The translations under genes were made by a program, and so were the position numbers. Shown here piece by piece: positions 33,898-43,299 of a DNA stretch of 64,000 nucleotides. Source of the stretch: a bacterium (GTDB lineage: Bacteria > Cyanobacteriota > Vampirovibrionia > Gastranaerophilales > UBA9971); contig JBAWVS010000001.1 in NCBI GenBank assembly GCA_037147175.1, positions 62,001 to 126,000 on the forward strand, in the 5' to 3' direction. A model generated the notes under the pieces. It ran no database searches and was not told the origin of the DNA. It saw only the letters and a list, made by a program, of their open reading frames with translations. Numbering within the stretch: the stretch's first letter is position 1; every line of letters starts with the position of its first letter.

Positions 33898-33999
33898 ATT
33901 TGTTTTAACATTTCTTCATAATGTCCAATCAGGCAATATTTTTATACATTGTCGGGTAATTTACCAATAAGTTTTTTTTAGTGTCCAATTAAATAATTC
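33898..33999 (+). repeat. 102-bp direct repeat, copy 1, upstream of the acyltransferase
   Basis: It matches 35030-35131 at about 90 percent over 102 bp by eye, ending GTCCAATTAAATAATTC. It holds two TGTCCAAT blocks and a short GGTAATTTACC palindrome. Each copy ends roughly 30 bp before a start codon (34026 and 35163). Confidence 0.85.
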
Positions 34000-34025
34000 A
34001 ACAAAAAATAAAAGGAAGTTAATGA

Positions 34026-35024
34026 ATGAAGAGCAGGTTGCATTGGGTTGATTTTGCAAAAGGGCTGGGAATAATTCTGGTAGTCTACGGGCATGTTCTC
34101 AGAGGATTGAATTCTGCTAATCTTTGCAACGGTCTTTTTTTTAAAGTATCGGATAATTTGATTTATGGTTTTCATATGCCTTTATTTTTCTTTTTATCAG
34201 GCATTTTTACAGAAAAGTGGGTATTAAAAGATTTTAAAAACGCTTTTTCGGATAAACTAAAATTTTTAGTTTATCCGTATTTTGTTTGGTCGCTCTTGCA
34301 GGGGAGCTTCAATGTTTTATTATCAAAATATACAAACAATGCAATTACTTGGGGGACTTTGTTAAACATATTTTATCAGCCCATTGGGCAATTCTGGTTT
34401 TTATATGCATTATTTTTTGTCTTTTTTATCTATTACTTATTGAGAAAAAAGTTTAACTTAATCCAAATTTTTATGTTTTCACTGGGTTTTTATTTTATTT
34501 CTCCGTTTACAAGAGTGCAAATATTAGGAAATATTTTTAAAAATTTCCTCTTTTTTGTATTTGGCATTTTGTACGTAACAAAATTGGATTATAAAATTGT
34601 TATTTCCAAATTATCTGAAATAAGACCGCTAATTATAACCTCTTGCCTGTTCATTTTAGCTAATATATTTTATCTGTCGGTTTATTCTGTATTAGGTCCT
34701 ATAAAACTAAAATTAGTGCAGATTCCAATTGCATTGATAGGGATTTTGTTTGTTTTATCAATATCTTCGCATCTTGAAAAACTCAAAAGCTTTAATTTCT
34801 TTAAATATTTAGGGATGTTGTCAGTTGTAATATATGTTGCTCATATATTAATAACTGCTTCAACAAGAATATTTCTTATGAAGTTTCTGCATATTAGTAA
34901 TTTATATATTCATATTGCAGTAGGAACTACAGTTGGTGTGATTTTGCCTGTTGTTTTTTATGCTCTCATAAAAAAATTTCAAATGGTCCATGTTTTATTC
35001 GGTAAAAATATAGAGAAAGCATAA
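34026..35024 (+). CDS. acyltransferase family 3 membrane protein
   Basis: A 332-residue integral membrane protein with about ten hydrophobic segments. LHWVDFAKGLGIILVVYGHVLRG is the family N-terminus with the catalytic His of the R/D-K-G-H type motif; FHMPLFFFLSG is the second conserved block. This is the pattern of OafA/WcaF-like and fucose 4-O-acetylase-like enzymes that acetylate surface polysaccharides. It begins the + strand part of the exopolysaccharide locus. It is bracketed by the two 102-bp repeats, so it may be a module inserted or exchanged by recombination. AAGGAAG lies upstream of the start. Confidence 0.85.
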   Translation: MKSRLHWVDFAKGLGIILVVYGHVLRGLNSANLCNGLFFKVSDNLIYGFHMPLFFFLSGIFTEKWVLKDFKNAFSDKLKFLVYPYFVWSLLQGSFNVLLSKYTNNAITWGTLLNIFYQPIGQFWFLYALFFVFFIYYLLRKKFNLIQIFMFSLGFYFISPFTRVQILGNIFKNFLFFVFGILYVTKLDYKIVISKLSEIRPLIITSCLFILANIFYLSVYSVLGPIKLKLVQIPIALIGILFVLSISSHLEKLKSFNFFKYLGMLSVVIYVAHILITASTRIFLMKFLHISNLYIHIAVGTTVGVILPVVFYALIKKFQMVHVLFGKNIEKA

Positions 35025-35029
35025 AAAAG

Positions 35030-35131
35030 ATTTGCTTTAACATTTCTTCAGAATGTCCAATCAGGCAATATTTTTATGCATTGCAGGGTAATTTACCAAT
35101 GAGGTTCTTTTAGTGTCCAATTAAATAATTC
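35030..35131 (+). repeat. 102-bp direct repeat, copy 2, upstream of the GINT1-like gene
   Basis: The second copy of the repeat at 33898-33999. It starts 6 bp after the acyltransferase stop and lies 31 bp before the 35163 start. Confidence 0.85.
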
Positions 35132-35162
35132 TGTAACGATAAAAAAATAAAGAAGGGTATCA

Positions 35163-36785
35163 ATGAAAATTGCTGTTTTGATAGATTCTTTTAAATTGCC
35201 TAGTTGGAAATCTAAAATTATAGAGGACTTATATAACAATGAATCTACAGAAGTATATTTGATTGAGTTAAAATACAGTCCCATACAAAAACTCTTTAAT
35301 TTTTTAAAAAAGTTTAACTGCATTTTATTTTATTTTTATGAAAGCCTGGATTATCTGGTTTTTAGCAAGAGCAATAAATTTAAGGAAATAAAAGACCAAA
35401 AAGATGCATTACAAAAAATCAATATAAAAAACCCGAAATATAAAACAATTAGAATTGAATTTAGGAAAAACAAACTGCTTTGCATTCATAACTGTCCTCA
35501 TAAAGAAGAGTTGGATTTTGATTTGATTGTAGATTTGACTAAAACATTAACAAAAGATTTTTATGAAAATTTTATTGCGCTTTCAAAAAAAGGAATTTGT
35601 TTTTTTGAATTAGGTGAACAATCTGACTCATTTGTTCATTTTTTCAAAGAAATTTATTTTAACATTCCGACAATAAATGTTTGTTTAAGCATTACTGATG
35701 GAAAATATAAAAAAACTTTGTATGAATCTTGTTCTGAAACATTCAATATTTCTTTTTACTTAAACAGTAATAAAAACCTGTGGAAAATATCGAATTTTAT
35801 AAAGAGAAAAATTGATAAAATCAATGATTTTTCTCTTTCTGATTTTAATTCCGATGACAAATGTTTTCGATATGATATCAAAGTTCCGTCAAACGGTTTA
35901 ATGCTTAAATTTATCTCTAAAATTTTAAAAAACATATTAAAAACTAAATTATTAAATTCAAAATTCAAAAGCCAGTGGTTTTTAGCCTATGAAAAGACAA
36001 ATCCGGAAATAGATTTAATAAATGAAGATAAATCAAATTTTAAAATTATAGCTCCACCTGATGATAAATTTTTTGCTGACCCTTTTATAGTTAATGAGAA
36101 CAATAAAAGTTATGTGTTTTTTGAAGAATATTGTTATTTAAAACAAAAGGGAATGATTTCCTATTTGGAAATAGACGAAAATGAAAAGATTTCATCTCCT
36201 CAGGTTATTCTTGAAAAGGATTATCATATTTCTTATCCTTTTGTTTATAAACATGAAAACAAGTATTATATGATACCCGAAACACTTGCTAACAAGACAA
36301 TAGAGTTGTATGAAGCAACAGATTTTCCTGAAAAATGGGAATTAAAGAAAGTTTTGTTTGACAATATCAATGCCGTAGACAGCTCTCTGGTATTTTATAA
36401 TCAAAAATTCTGGTTATTTACTAATGTATCAACAAGAGGAGCTGCTTTAGCAGATGAGCTTTTTATTTTTTATTCAGAGTCTCTTTTGGGAGAATGGCAA
36501 GCGCATTCTAAAAATCCGGTTGTCTCAAATTCAAAAACGGCAAGATCTGCCGGAAAATTTTTCTTTAACAAAGGCAGACTTATAAGACCCAGTCAGGAAA
36601 GTTCCTTGCGTTACGGCTATGCTTTAAATTTTAACAATGTGGATATTCTTACAGAAAATGATTATCAGGAAACCTTGATAAAAAACATAAAGCCCGAATT
36701 TATTGATGATAACCTCGCGATACATACTTTTAACAGTAACAATATTTATAACTTTATAGACGGAATGAGACTTATAAAAAAATAA
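35163..36785 (+). CDS. GINT1-N-like beta-propeller protein of a polysaccharide locus
   Basis: A 540-residue protein. The N-terminal 250 residues have a Rossmann-like layout (MKIAVLIDSFKLPSWKSKIIEDL, FDLIVDLTKTL), as in proteins with a formyltransferase-like start. The C-terminal half is a five-bladed propeller like that of glucosamine inositolphosphorylceramide transferase N-terminal domains and glycosidase clan F: FFADPFIVNENN, YVFFEEYCYLKQKG, HISYPFVYKHENKYYMIPET, VDSSLVFYNQKFWLF and RSAGKFFFNKGRLIRPSQ. In bacteria this family occurs in exopolysaccharide loci and is thought to modify sugars. Exact reaction unknown. It is followed 6 bp later by the flippase gene. Confidence 0.65.
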   Translation: MKIAVLIDSFKLPSWKSKIIEDLYNNESTEVYLIELKYSPIQKLFNFLKKFNCILFYFYESLDYLVFSKSNKFKEIKDQKDALQKINIKNPKYKTIRIEFRKNKLLCIHNCPHKEELDFDLIVDLTKTLTKDFYENFIALSKKGICFFELGEQSDSFVHFFKEIYFNIPTINVCLSITDGKYKKTLYESCSETFNISFYLNSNKNLWKISNFIKRKIDKINDFSLSDFNSDDKCFRYDIKVPSNGLMLKFISKILKNILKTKLLNSKFKSQWFLAYEKTNPEIDLINEDKSNFKIIAPPDDKFFADPFIVNENNKSYVFFEEYCYLKQKGMISYLEIDENEKISSPQVILEKDYHISYPFVYKHENKYYMIPETLANKTIELYEATDFPEKWELKKVLFDNINAVDSSLVFYNQKFWLFTNVSTRGAALADELFIFYSESLLGEWQAHSKNPVVSNSKTARSAGKFFFNKGRLIRPSQESSLRYGYALNFNNVDILTENDYQETLIKNIKPEFIDDNLAIHTFNSNNIYNFIDGMRLIKK

Positions 36786-36791
36786 GGGAGA

Positions 36792-38147
36792 ATGAGCAAA
36801 ATGTCAGGCGTTATTATAGAAAATTTAACCACTAAAAAAGTGTTGTTTAATAATGCTTTAATAAGCTTATTTGTTCAGGCAGGACCTGCACTTATAGCAT
36901 TTTTTACTATTCCTGCAATGATAAAAGGGCTCGGTACTGAAAAATTCGGGATTTTAACTATTATCTGGTCTATAATAGGCGCTTCCAGTATTCTTGATTT
37001 TGGGTTAGGTCACGCATTAACCCAATTTGTTTCCAGAAAAATTGGCTTAAAAGAAACAGACGAGCTTCCAAACTATATAATTACAGCTATTATCTTTATT
37101 TTTATGTTGGGAATTATTGCGACAATTCTTGTATATTTATTAGCGCCGTTAATAGCCGGAAAGTTTATGCATACATCGGCGGCTTATATTAATGATGTTA
37201 TCAGTTCATTCAGGCTGCTTGCAATAACCATACCGTTTTTAATGATTAATATATGTCTGGTGGGCTTTCTTGAATCCTGTCAAAAATTTGGAATAATCGG
37301 CATACTTAAAATTCCTATTCTTTTTTGCAATTATGTCGCTCCTTTATTTGTTCTTTGTTTCTTCAAAAGTTTAATTGCGGTTGTAAGTGTGCTTGTAATA
37401 GGAAGGATTATTTCATGTGCCGCATATTTTTGGTTTAGCATGAAAATAATTCGTACTTTTGCCAAAAAAATAAAAATAGATATTAAATGCATAAAGCCTT
37501 TATTAAGTTTTGGCGGATGGATGACCTTAAGTAACATAATAGTTACGCTTGTTTCAAATATTGACCGTTTTGTTATTGCAGGATTGATTTCTGCTAAAGT
37601 GGTCGCTTATTATACAACACCTCTTGATACTTTAGTAAAAATATGGACAATACCCTTTGCGATTATGAGTGTAATGTTTCCTGCGTTCAGTTCCGAGTTT
37701 TTTGCGAACAGGGAAAGAGCCAAAAGGCTTTATTATAAATGTCTTCAAACAATATTTATTATAATTTTCCCGATATGCCTTATTCTTTTTATATATGCAA
37801 AACCAGGGCTTACTCTCTGGATAGGGAGCGAATTTGGTGAAAGAAGCTGTCTTCTGTCAAAAATAATAATAGTAGGGGTGTTTTTACACAGTTTAAATAT
37901 AATTAATTATACTTTTATACAGTCAACAGGAAAATCCGAGATACAGGCAAAAATACATCTTGCTGAGCTTCCGGCTTATTTGGCTATTTTGTGGTTTTTT
38001 GTAAAACATTTTGGACTGATAGGAGCTGCTTTTGCATGGTTGGTTAGAATTATTATAGATTTTGCATTGTTTAATTTTTTCTCATTATATCTTATGAAAT
38101 CAAAGATCCCCTCTGAAGTTGAAGAACCTGATTTGAATTTAGTTTAA
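36792..38147 (+). CDS. Wzx-type polysaccharide flippase
   Basis: A 451-residue MATE/MOP-superfamily membrane protein with about 12-14 helices. The start is FNNALISLFVQAGPALIAFFTIPAMIKGLGTEKFGI, the typical oligosaccharide flippase opening. YTTPLDTLVKIWTIPFAIMSVMFPAFS is the second conserved half. It moves the lipid-linked repeat unit across the inner membrane for polymerisation by the Wzy-like protein (51354-53027). It is 6 bp after the previous gene and 27 bp before the FkbH-like gene, so likely cotranscribed. Confidence 0.88.
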   Translation: MSKMSGVIIENLTTKKVLFNNALISLFVQAGPALIAFFTIPAMIKGLGTEKFGILTIIWSIIGASSILDFGLGHALTQFVSRKIGLKETDELPNYIITAIIFIFMLGIIATILVYLLAPLIAGKFMHTSAAYINDVISSFRLLAITIPFLMINICLVGFLESCQKFGIIGILKIPILFCNYVAPLFVLCFFKSLIAVVSVLVIGRIISCAAYFWFSMKIIRTFAKKIKIDIKCIKPLLSFGGWMTLSNIIVTLVSNIDRFVIAGLISAKVVAYYTTPLDTLVKIWTIPFAIMSVMFPAFSSEFFANRERAKRLYYKCLQTIFIIIFPICLILFIYAKPGLTLWIGSEFGERSCLLSKIIIVGVFLHSLNIINYTFIQSTGKSEIQAKIHLAELPAYLAILWFFVKHFGLIGAAFAWLVRIIIDFALFNFFSLYLMKSKIPSEVEEPDLNLV

Positions 38148-38174
38148 ACAAACAATCTTATAAGAAGGAAATTT

Positions 38175-40058
38175 GTGATGGAGAAGAAAGACTCTGTATT
38201 TTTAACAAAAAATATAAAATTAGTTATTTGGGATTTAGATGAAACCTTCTGGAAAGGGACATTGTCAGAAGAAGGTATTCATATAATAGAGAAAAATCCG
38301 AATATCGTAAAACATCTTGTTGATAGAGGCATAATGAATTCCATAGCCTCAAAAAATAATTATAATGATGTAAAAGATATCTTGATTAATTTAAATGTCT
38401 GGGATTATTTTATTTTTCCCTGTATAGATTGGGTTGGCAAAGGTGAAATGATAAAATGGATACTGGAAAAAGCTCAATTAAGAGATGAAAATACTCTGTT
38501 TATTGATGATAATCATCTGAATTTATCTGAAGCAAAGTTTTATAATCCTGAACTTAATATCGCGAGTCCTGAATTTATCGATGAAATATTATCACATGAA
38601 TCTTTTTTAGGAAAAGACGATAGGAATCATTCAAGGCTAAAACAATATAAAATCCTTGAGAACAAAGAAGAAAGCAAAAAGTTTTTTTCAAATGATACAG
38701 AGTTTCTCGTTAGTTCAATGATTAAAGTTGAAATAATTAAAGATACAAAAAAGCATTTTGACAGGATATTTGAACTAATAGAGCGAACAAACCAGCTGAA
38801 TTTTACAAAAAAAAGAAGGTCAGAAGATGAAATAAGAACACTTCTTAGCAATCTCGATTTTGAGAATGCCTGTATACAAGTAAAAGATAAGTATGGAGAT
38901 TATGGTATTGCGGGATTTTATTCTTTAAATAAGCAAAATAATGAACTGGAACATTTTTTGTTCTCTTGTAGAGTATTAAATTTGGGTATTGAACAATATA
39001 TTTATGCTTTGCTCGGCCTCCCTGAAATAAAAATTGTCCCCGAAGTGGCCTCTCAACTGGATAATAAGGAAAAGCCATTCTGGATTAATTCTGATGACAA
39101 AGCAGAAAAAGTTTTTGTAAAAAAGAAAAAAAAGAAACAGTACAACTTGTTGCTCAAGGGCGGGTGTGATTTAGAACAGATATTTCACTATTTGCAGCAT
39201 GAAAATATTAATCTTAAAACAGAATTTCCCCTGACATTTAAGAGCCATCATCAATTACGAAGCGACTGCACTCTGTGCATGAGAAATTCTGTCGAATTGA
39301 AAAGAGAAATTCAGGATAAATTAATAAACGAAGTTCCTTTTTTGGGCAGGCATTTATTTGAAACAGAAGTTTTTAATAATGATTATGATGTCCTAATACT
39401 TAGCCTTGTAAATAATTATTGGACAGCGGTTTATAAAGAAAAAACTTCCGGAATAAAAATTCCGTCTGTTCACAGGATATTTGATGAAGCCACAGGCGAA
39501 TTAGATGAATATTTTATAATAAGAGGTATTCAATATGATAATGAGCTGCTAAAAGTGTTTAAGGAACGCTATGACTATGAGGGAAAGTTATCACCCGATG
39601 AATTTAAAGCTAACCTGAAATTTTTACTCCAAAAAATAACAAAGCCTGTAATATTTATTAATGCAACTGAAATTCCTTTTGTGGATCGAGGATTTACATC
39701 TGAAGCGGCGAGAATAGATATTTCAACAGATAGAATTATTGAAATGAATCGGGTGTTGGATGATATTATTGCCGGAAATAAAAATTGTTATCTTTTAGAT
39801 ATGAGAAAAATAGCTCTTAAAAATACTGATATGAAGATTTCACCTTTTCATTACAGAAGAGAAATTTATATAAAGATGTCTGAAAATCTTTTTAGAATGA
39901 TTGAAAATTTTGATAATTCCGGATTTAAATTAAACAGGGTAAATTTTGTCGGAGCTGTTATTTTAAAGTTTTTTACAGATGGCAAAGATAAAATAAAATA
40001 TTCGATAATTGATTTATATAGAGCTGCTAAGTCCAAACTAAGCAAATTTAGACTTTAA
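38175..40058 (+). CDS. FkbH-like HAD-IIIC/GNAT protein fused to an SGNH-like domain
   Basis: A 627-residue protein. Residues 15-150 are a HAD-IIIC domain: WDLDETFWKGTL (Asp20 and Asp22) and FIDDNHLN. Residues 170-310 are the GNAT-like part usual in FkbH (FELIERTNQLNFTKKR, DYGIAGFYSL). A poly-Lys linker (KKKKKK) leads to a C-terminal region (about 325-600) with strand-helix features of SGNH hydrolases: YNLLLKGGCDLEQIF, DVLILSLVNNYW and a terminal H-Y-R. FkbH enzymes load D-glycerate on an ACP; no ACP gene is seen here. In polysaccharide loci such fusions may add glycerate or another acyl group. It overlaps the convergent GNAT gene by 21 bp. Confidence 0.75.
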   Translation: MMEKKDSVFLTKNIKLVIWDLDETFWKGTLSEEGIHIIEKNPNIVKHLVDRGIMNSIASKNNYNDVKDILINLNVWDYFIFPCIDWVGKGEMIKWILEKAQLRDENTLFIDDNHLNLSEAKFYNPELNIASPEFIDEILSHESFLGKDDRNHSRLKQYKILENKEESKKFFSNDTEFLVSSMIKVEIIKDTKKHFDRIFELIERTNQLNFTKKRRSEDEIRTLLSNLDFENACIQVKDKYGDYGIAGFYSLNKQNNELEHFLFSCRVLNLGIEQYIYALLGLPEIKIVPEVASQLDNKEKPFWINSDDKAEKVFVKKKKKKQYNLLLKGGCDLEQIFHYLQHENINLKTEFPLTFKSHHQLRSDCTLCMRNSVELKREIQDKLINEVPFLGRHLFETEVFNNDYDVLILSLVNNYWTAVYKEKTSGIKIPSVHRIFDEATGELDEYFIIRGIQYDNELLKVFKERYDYEGKLSPDEFKANLKFLLQKITKPVIFINATEIPFVDRGFTSEAARIDISTDRIIEMNRVLDDIIAGNKNCYLLDMRKIALKNTDMKISPFHYRREIYIKMSENLFRMIENFDNSGFKLNRVNFVGAVILKFFTDGKDKIKYSIIDLYRAAKSKLSKFRL

Positions 40059-41051
40059 TTCTTTTAGTGAGTGATATATAAAATCATATTTTTTCAAAAG
40101 AGGTGTATTGGTTTTTATACATAAAACAATAGATTCGGAATTTATAAAATTATATTTATAAGAGTAGGCTCCCACCCCAAAATCAATAAGAGAACAATTT
40201 TTCTCAAAAGCTTTATTGAAAAAATGATAATGAATTAATAAACTTGGCGAAATAATTTCAAAACTCGGATCAAAAGCAGAAGCCATTATTGAAATTTTAT
40301 CAAAATATTTGTAGGATAGCTGAAAAGAAATTGAATTTTGTGTATTTTCATGTGAAAGCCTTGATAACAAAAGTAAGTCAGTATTATAATAAAGATCTTT
40401 TATAAAAAGTTCTTTTTCTTTTGATCTAAATAGAGACCATCTTTTTTTGTGGAAGGAAAGCATTTTTTCAAAAAAACCGGAATCTTTCGAGGTTTCATAT
40501 TCAAAGTTTAATTTTTGATTATATTTATTGTTTGAACTCGTTATTTTTCTTTTTATTCTAGAAGAAAAAGATTTTTCAAATTTAAAATCAGAGTCGGCTT
40601 TAGGTTTTAAAGTACTGGAATATATTTTTTTTGAAAAATTTTTATTGTTTTCAATTTCTCTTAAGAAGACTTTTATAAAATCACTTTCAGGATTAACAAA
40701 CCTGAAGTCAACTTTCAGCTCTTTATTCAGGATATCTTCAACAAGATTATTTATATAATTAATTGAAGTTGATAAAATATTGAATTCATCATAAAAATCA
40801 GGCTTTGAACCTATTAAACAAAGAACTTTGCCGCTTAGATAAAACGGAGCAACCAATTTTAGATTGTCATCTTCCCATGCGGTATAAATAAAAAGTTTTT
40901 TATTTTTGTCTCCAAAATATTTAAACCATATTGAACACCATTCAGGACTAAGATTGTAAGCTCCTTTTAAAAGTTCAAAAAGTTTTTGCCATTCTGTTAA
41001 AAGATTTTCATCAAACTCATTATATATTTTAAGAATAGTTGTATCTTTCAT
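40038..41051 (-). CDS. BioF2/CelD-type GNAT acyltransferase
   Basis: A 337-residue protein. The layout is that of the GNAT_6 (BioF2-like/CelD) family found in exopolysaccharide and cellulose loci: an N-terminal half with NLSPEWCSIWFKYFG and LVAPFYLSGKVLCLIGSKPDFYDEF, and a second GNAT-like half with FFEKMLSFHKKRWS, SFQLSYKYFDKISIMASAFDP and LLIHYHFFNKAFEKNCSLIDFGVGAYSYKY. These align with the family's FY-K-RW and DF-G-YK blocks. It probably acylates a sugar or sugar nucleotide. Its 3' end overlaps the FkbH-like gene. It is the last of three minus-strand genes with galE and the radical SAM gene (57-bp gap). Confidence 0.7.
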   Translation of the reverse strand: MKDTTILKIYNEFDENLLTEWQKLFELLKGAYNLSPEWCSIWFKYFGDKNKKLFIYTAWEDDNLKLVAPFYLSGKVLCLIGSKPDFYDEFNILSTSINYINNLVEDILNKELKVDFRFVNPESDFIKVFLREIENNKNFSKKIYSSTLKPKADSDFKFEKSFSSRIKRKITSSNNKYNQKLNFEYETSKDSGFFEKMLSFHKKRWSLFRSKEKELFIKDLYYNTDLLLLSRLSHENTQNSISFQLSYKYFDKISIMASAFDPSFEIISPSLLIHYHFFNKAFEKNCSLIDFGVGAYSYKYNFINSESIVLCIKTNTPLLKKYDFIYHSLKELKSKFA

Positions 41052-41108
41052 TTTTTACTCCAAATAAATTAGTTGCCGGAAAAACACAAGCTTTAGCAAG
41101 AGATATTC

Positions 41109-42086
41109 TTAATAATTTTTAAATTTTTCCCAACTGTAAGCTGTTTTGCAAATAAGCTCTATATCGTTATATTTTGGAAACCACCCCATCTCAGTTTTGA
41201 TTTTAGAGTTATCTGCAATTACAATTTCAGGATCGCCTAATCTTCTTAAAGTGGTTTCTGTTTTGAAATTAATTCCGCTGACTTTTCTCATAGTGTTGAC
41301 AACCTCTTTAACGCTGTAACCTGTTCCGTATCCGCAATTAAAGATATTACTCCTGTTTGTCTTCAAATAATCAAGAGCTTTAATATGCGCATTCGCAAGA
41401 TCTTCAACGTGTATGTAATCTCGTATTGCCGTACCGTCATTAGTGGAATAATCTTCTCCGAAGATATATATTTTCCCCCTTTTACCTGCAGCTGTTTCGG
41501 CTGCAACTTTAATAAGATTTGTAGCATTTGGAAAAGATTGACCGATTTTGTTGTTAATATCTGCACCGGAAACATTAAAATATCTTAGAATCACGTATTT
41601 GAAATCAGGATGAGATTTTCCTGCGTCTATAATAACTTTTTCGCTCATTAATTTACTCATTCCGTACGGATTTATCGGATTTAGAGGAACACTTTCTTTT
41701 ACGGGAGTATTATCGGTTTCTCCGTATACGGCAGCTGTTGATGAAAATATAAAGTTTTTAATTTTGTGTTTAATACAAAGGTTCACAAGATTTATAGTGT
41801 TAGCCGTATTATTTAAATAATATTTCATAGGATTTTCAATAGATTCAGGGACGGTTATCGATGCCGAAAAATGTATTACAGCGTCAAAATTGCCTTTTTC
41901 TATTATTTCTTCAACCTTTTTTGTATTTGATAAATCTTCACGAATTAAGTTTCCGTACAATACAGCCTCTGCTTTTCCTGTAGACAAATTGTCCAAAATT
42001 TTAAGCGAATGCAAAGTGTTTTCTCCAAGCTGTTTAACAACATGGCTGCCTATATATCCTGCTCCGCCGGTAATTAAAATATTCAT
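41109..42086 (-). CDS. galE: UDP-glucose 4-epimerase
   Basis: A 325-residue short-chain reductase. It has NAD-binding ILITGGAGYIGSHV, the SSTAAVYG serine, the NPYGMSK catalytic Tyr-Lys, and KRGKIYIFGEDYSTNDGTAIRDYIHVEDLA, the well-known GalE nucleotide-sugar loop. It interconverts UDP-glucose and UDP-galactose (or the GlcNAc forms) and so supplies donor sugars for the polysaccharide. Length is slightly short of 338 but complete. The radical SAM gene stops 6 bp upstream. Confidence 0.93.
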   Translation of the reverse strand: MNILITGGAGYIGSHVVKQLGENTLHSLKILDNLSTGKAEAVLYGNLIREDLSNTKKVEEIIEKGNFDAVIHFSASITVPESIENPMKYYLNNTANTINLVNLCIKHKIKNFIFSSTAAVYGETDNTPVKESVPLNPINPYGMSKLMSEKVIIDAGKSHPDFKYVILRYFNVSGADINNKIGQSFPNATNLIKVAAETAAGKRGKIYIFGEDYSTNDGTAIRDYIHVEDLANAHIKALDYLKTNRSNIFNCGYGTGYSVKEVVNTMRKVSGINFKTETTLRRLGDPEIVIADNSKIKTEMGWFPKYNDIELICKTAYSWEKFKNY

Positions 42087-42092
42087 TTTCAG

Positions 42093-43091
42093 CTACAGCT
42101 TCAGCGAATTACTTGATAACGATTTTAAGCGTTCTTCCCGGTTGATTTTTGAACCATATAAAGATAACTCCGGTTTTTTCTTTGCATAATCGCTGTAAGC
42201 TTTTTGCCATGAAGGTGAAACTGCTTTAAGTTCGGACTCATCCATTATTTTTGACTCAAAAAAACCGCAGTATCCGCATAATAAGCCCAATTGTGTTCTG
42301 AATTTTTCTTCTGTTATTTCATTAAAATTCTTTATGCCGATGTCTAATCCTAAAACCCTGTCAACGCTTGCAGCAGCGCCGCATGAGTAATAGCCGTACC
42401 TCGTTAGCGCAGAACCTGCTGTTGATACTGTTTTACATCCTTTTGAAAAATCTGTTTCAGTATTACTGTATTTTTCCATGTCAATAGGTGCAATATTAAA
42501 GGTATAAAATAAAGTGTTTTTTATTGAAGTTTTACTGCTGTTTTCATGATGGATAATATCGGGTAAATTTGCTAAAACTTTTTTTGTTTCATCGGTTAAG
42601 CCATTTGTGGATATAGTTATTTTGGTATTAGGGGAATGTTTTAACTTATAGTCAACAAAAAGATCGCATATTTCATAGATATTAGGGTGCAAAGTTGGCT
42701 CGCCCCCTATTAGTACTATAAAAAGCCATTTATTATTTGTTTTTATACTTTCATCAATAAAATATTTTATTTGATCAAGAGTCATATACTCATCGCTCGG
42801 AGCCTGCCTGCATGACCTGTCGCAGTGATAACATTTCATGCTGCACTTTGTGGTAATTTCGAGTTCGATTTTGTTTTTATGAATAAAAAATGGCAGGTTT
42901 CTGTTTTTTTTATACTTTATATTTAAGCTTCTATAAAGTTTAAATATACCTTGCCAGTAAGCAATATAATTTAAAAAAGATAATTTTCGCAAAATTGATT
43001 TTGGGAAACTATAATTTTTGTCGATAAAACGAAATTCTTTTTCCAGAAAGTTTAAGCATTTTGCAACCGTTAATTTGTAAGAATAAGACAT
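42093..43091 (-). CDS. radical SAM protein of the polysaccharide locus
   Basis: A 332-residue protein. The Fe-S motif is CSMKCYHC (Cys83, Cys87, Cys90), preceded by IELEITT and followed by LIGGEPTLHPNIYE (the GGEP SAM motif). In the C-terminal half are CGAAASVDRVLG and LCGYCGF, possible auxiliary-cluster cysteines. The N-terminal 65 residues are basic and unassigned. The substrate is unknown; radical SAM proteins with this look are found near glycosyltransferases and may modify a sugar or a peptide. It lies 6 bp upstream of galE and is probably in the same operon. Confidence 0.8.
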   Translation of the reverse strand: MSYSYKLTVAKCLNFLEKEFRFIDKNYSFPKSILRKLSFLNYIAYWQGIFKLYRSLNIKYKKNRNLPFFIHKNKIELEITTKCSMKCYHCDRSCRQAPSDEYMTLDQIKYFIDESIKTNNKWLFIVLIGGEPTLHPNIYEICDLFVDYKLKHSPNTKITISTNGLTDETKKVLANLPDIIHHENSSKTSIKNTLFYTFNIAPIDMEKYSNTETDFSKGCKTVSTAGSALTRYGYYSCGAAASVDRVLGLDIGIKNFNEITEEKFRTQLGLLCGYCGFFESKIMDESELKAVSPSWQKAYSDYAKKKPELSLYGSKINREERLKSLSSNSLKL

Positions 43092-43299
43092 AATAAATAC
43101 CTTTAGCTGTTAATTCAGTAAGACTTAAATTTTATTTTTAAATTTAATTATTTTTAATTACCCTGTTTTATATTTTTTTGTGTAGTTGCTTTTATAAAAA
43201 ATAATTAACCTTATTGTGCAATTCCTTTAACTCCTGAATTGATTGAAAATTTTTTCAATGTACTTATTGATAAAATTTGAGGAAATAATATATCAAAAA

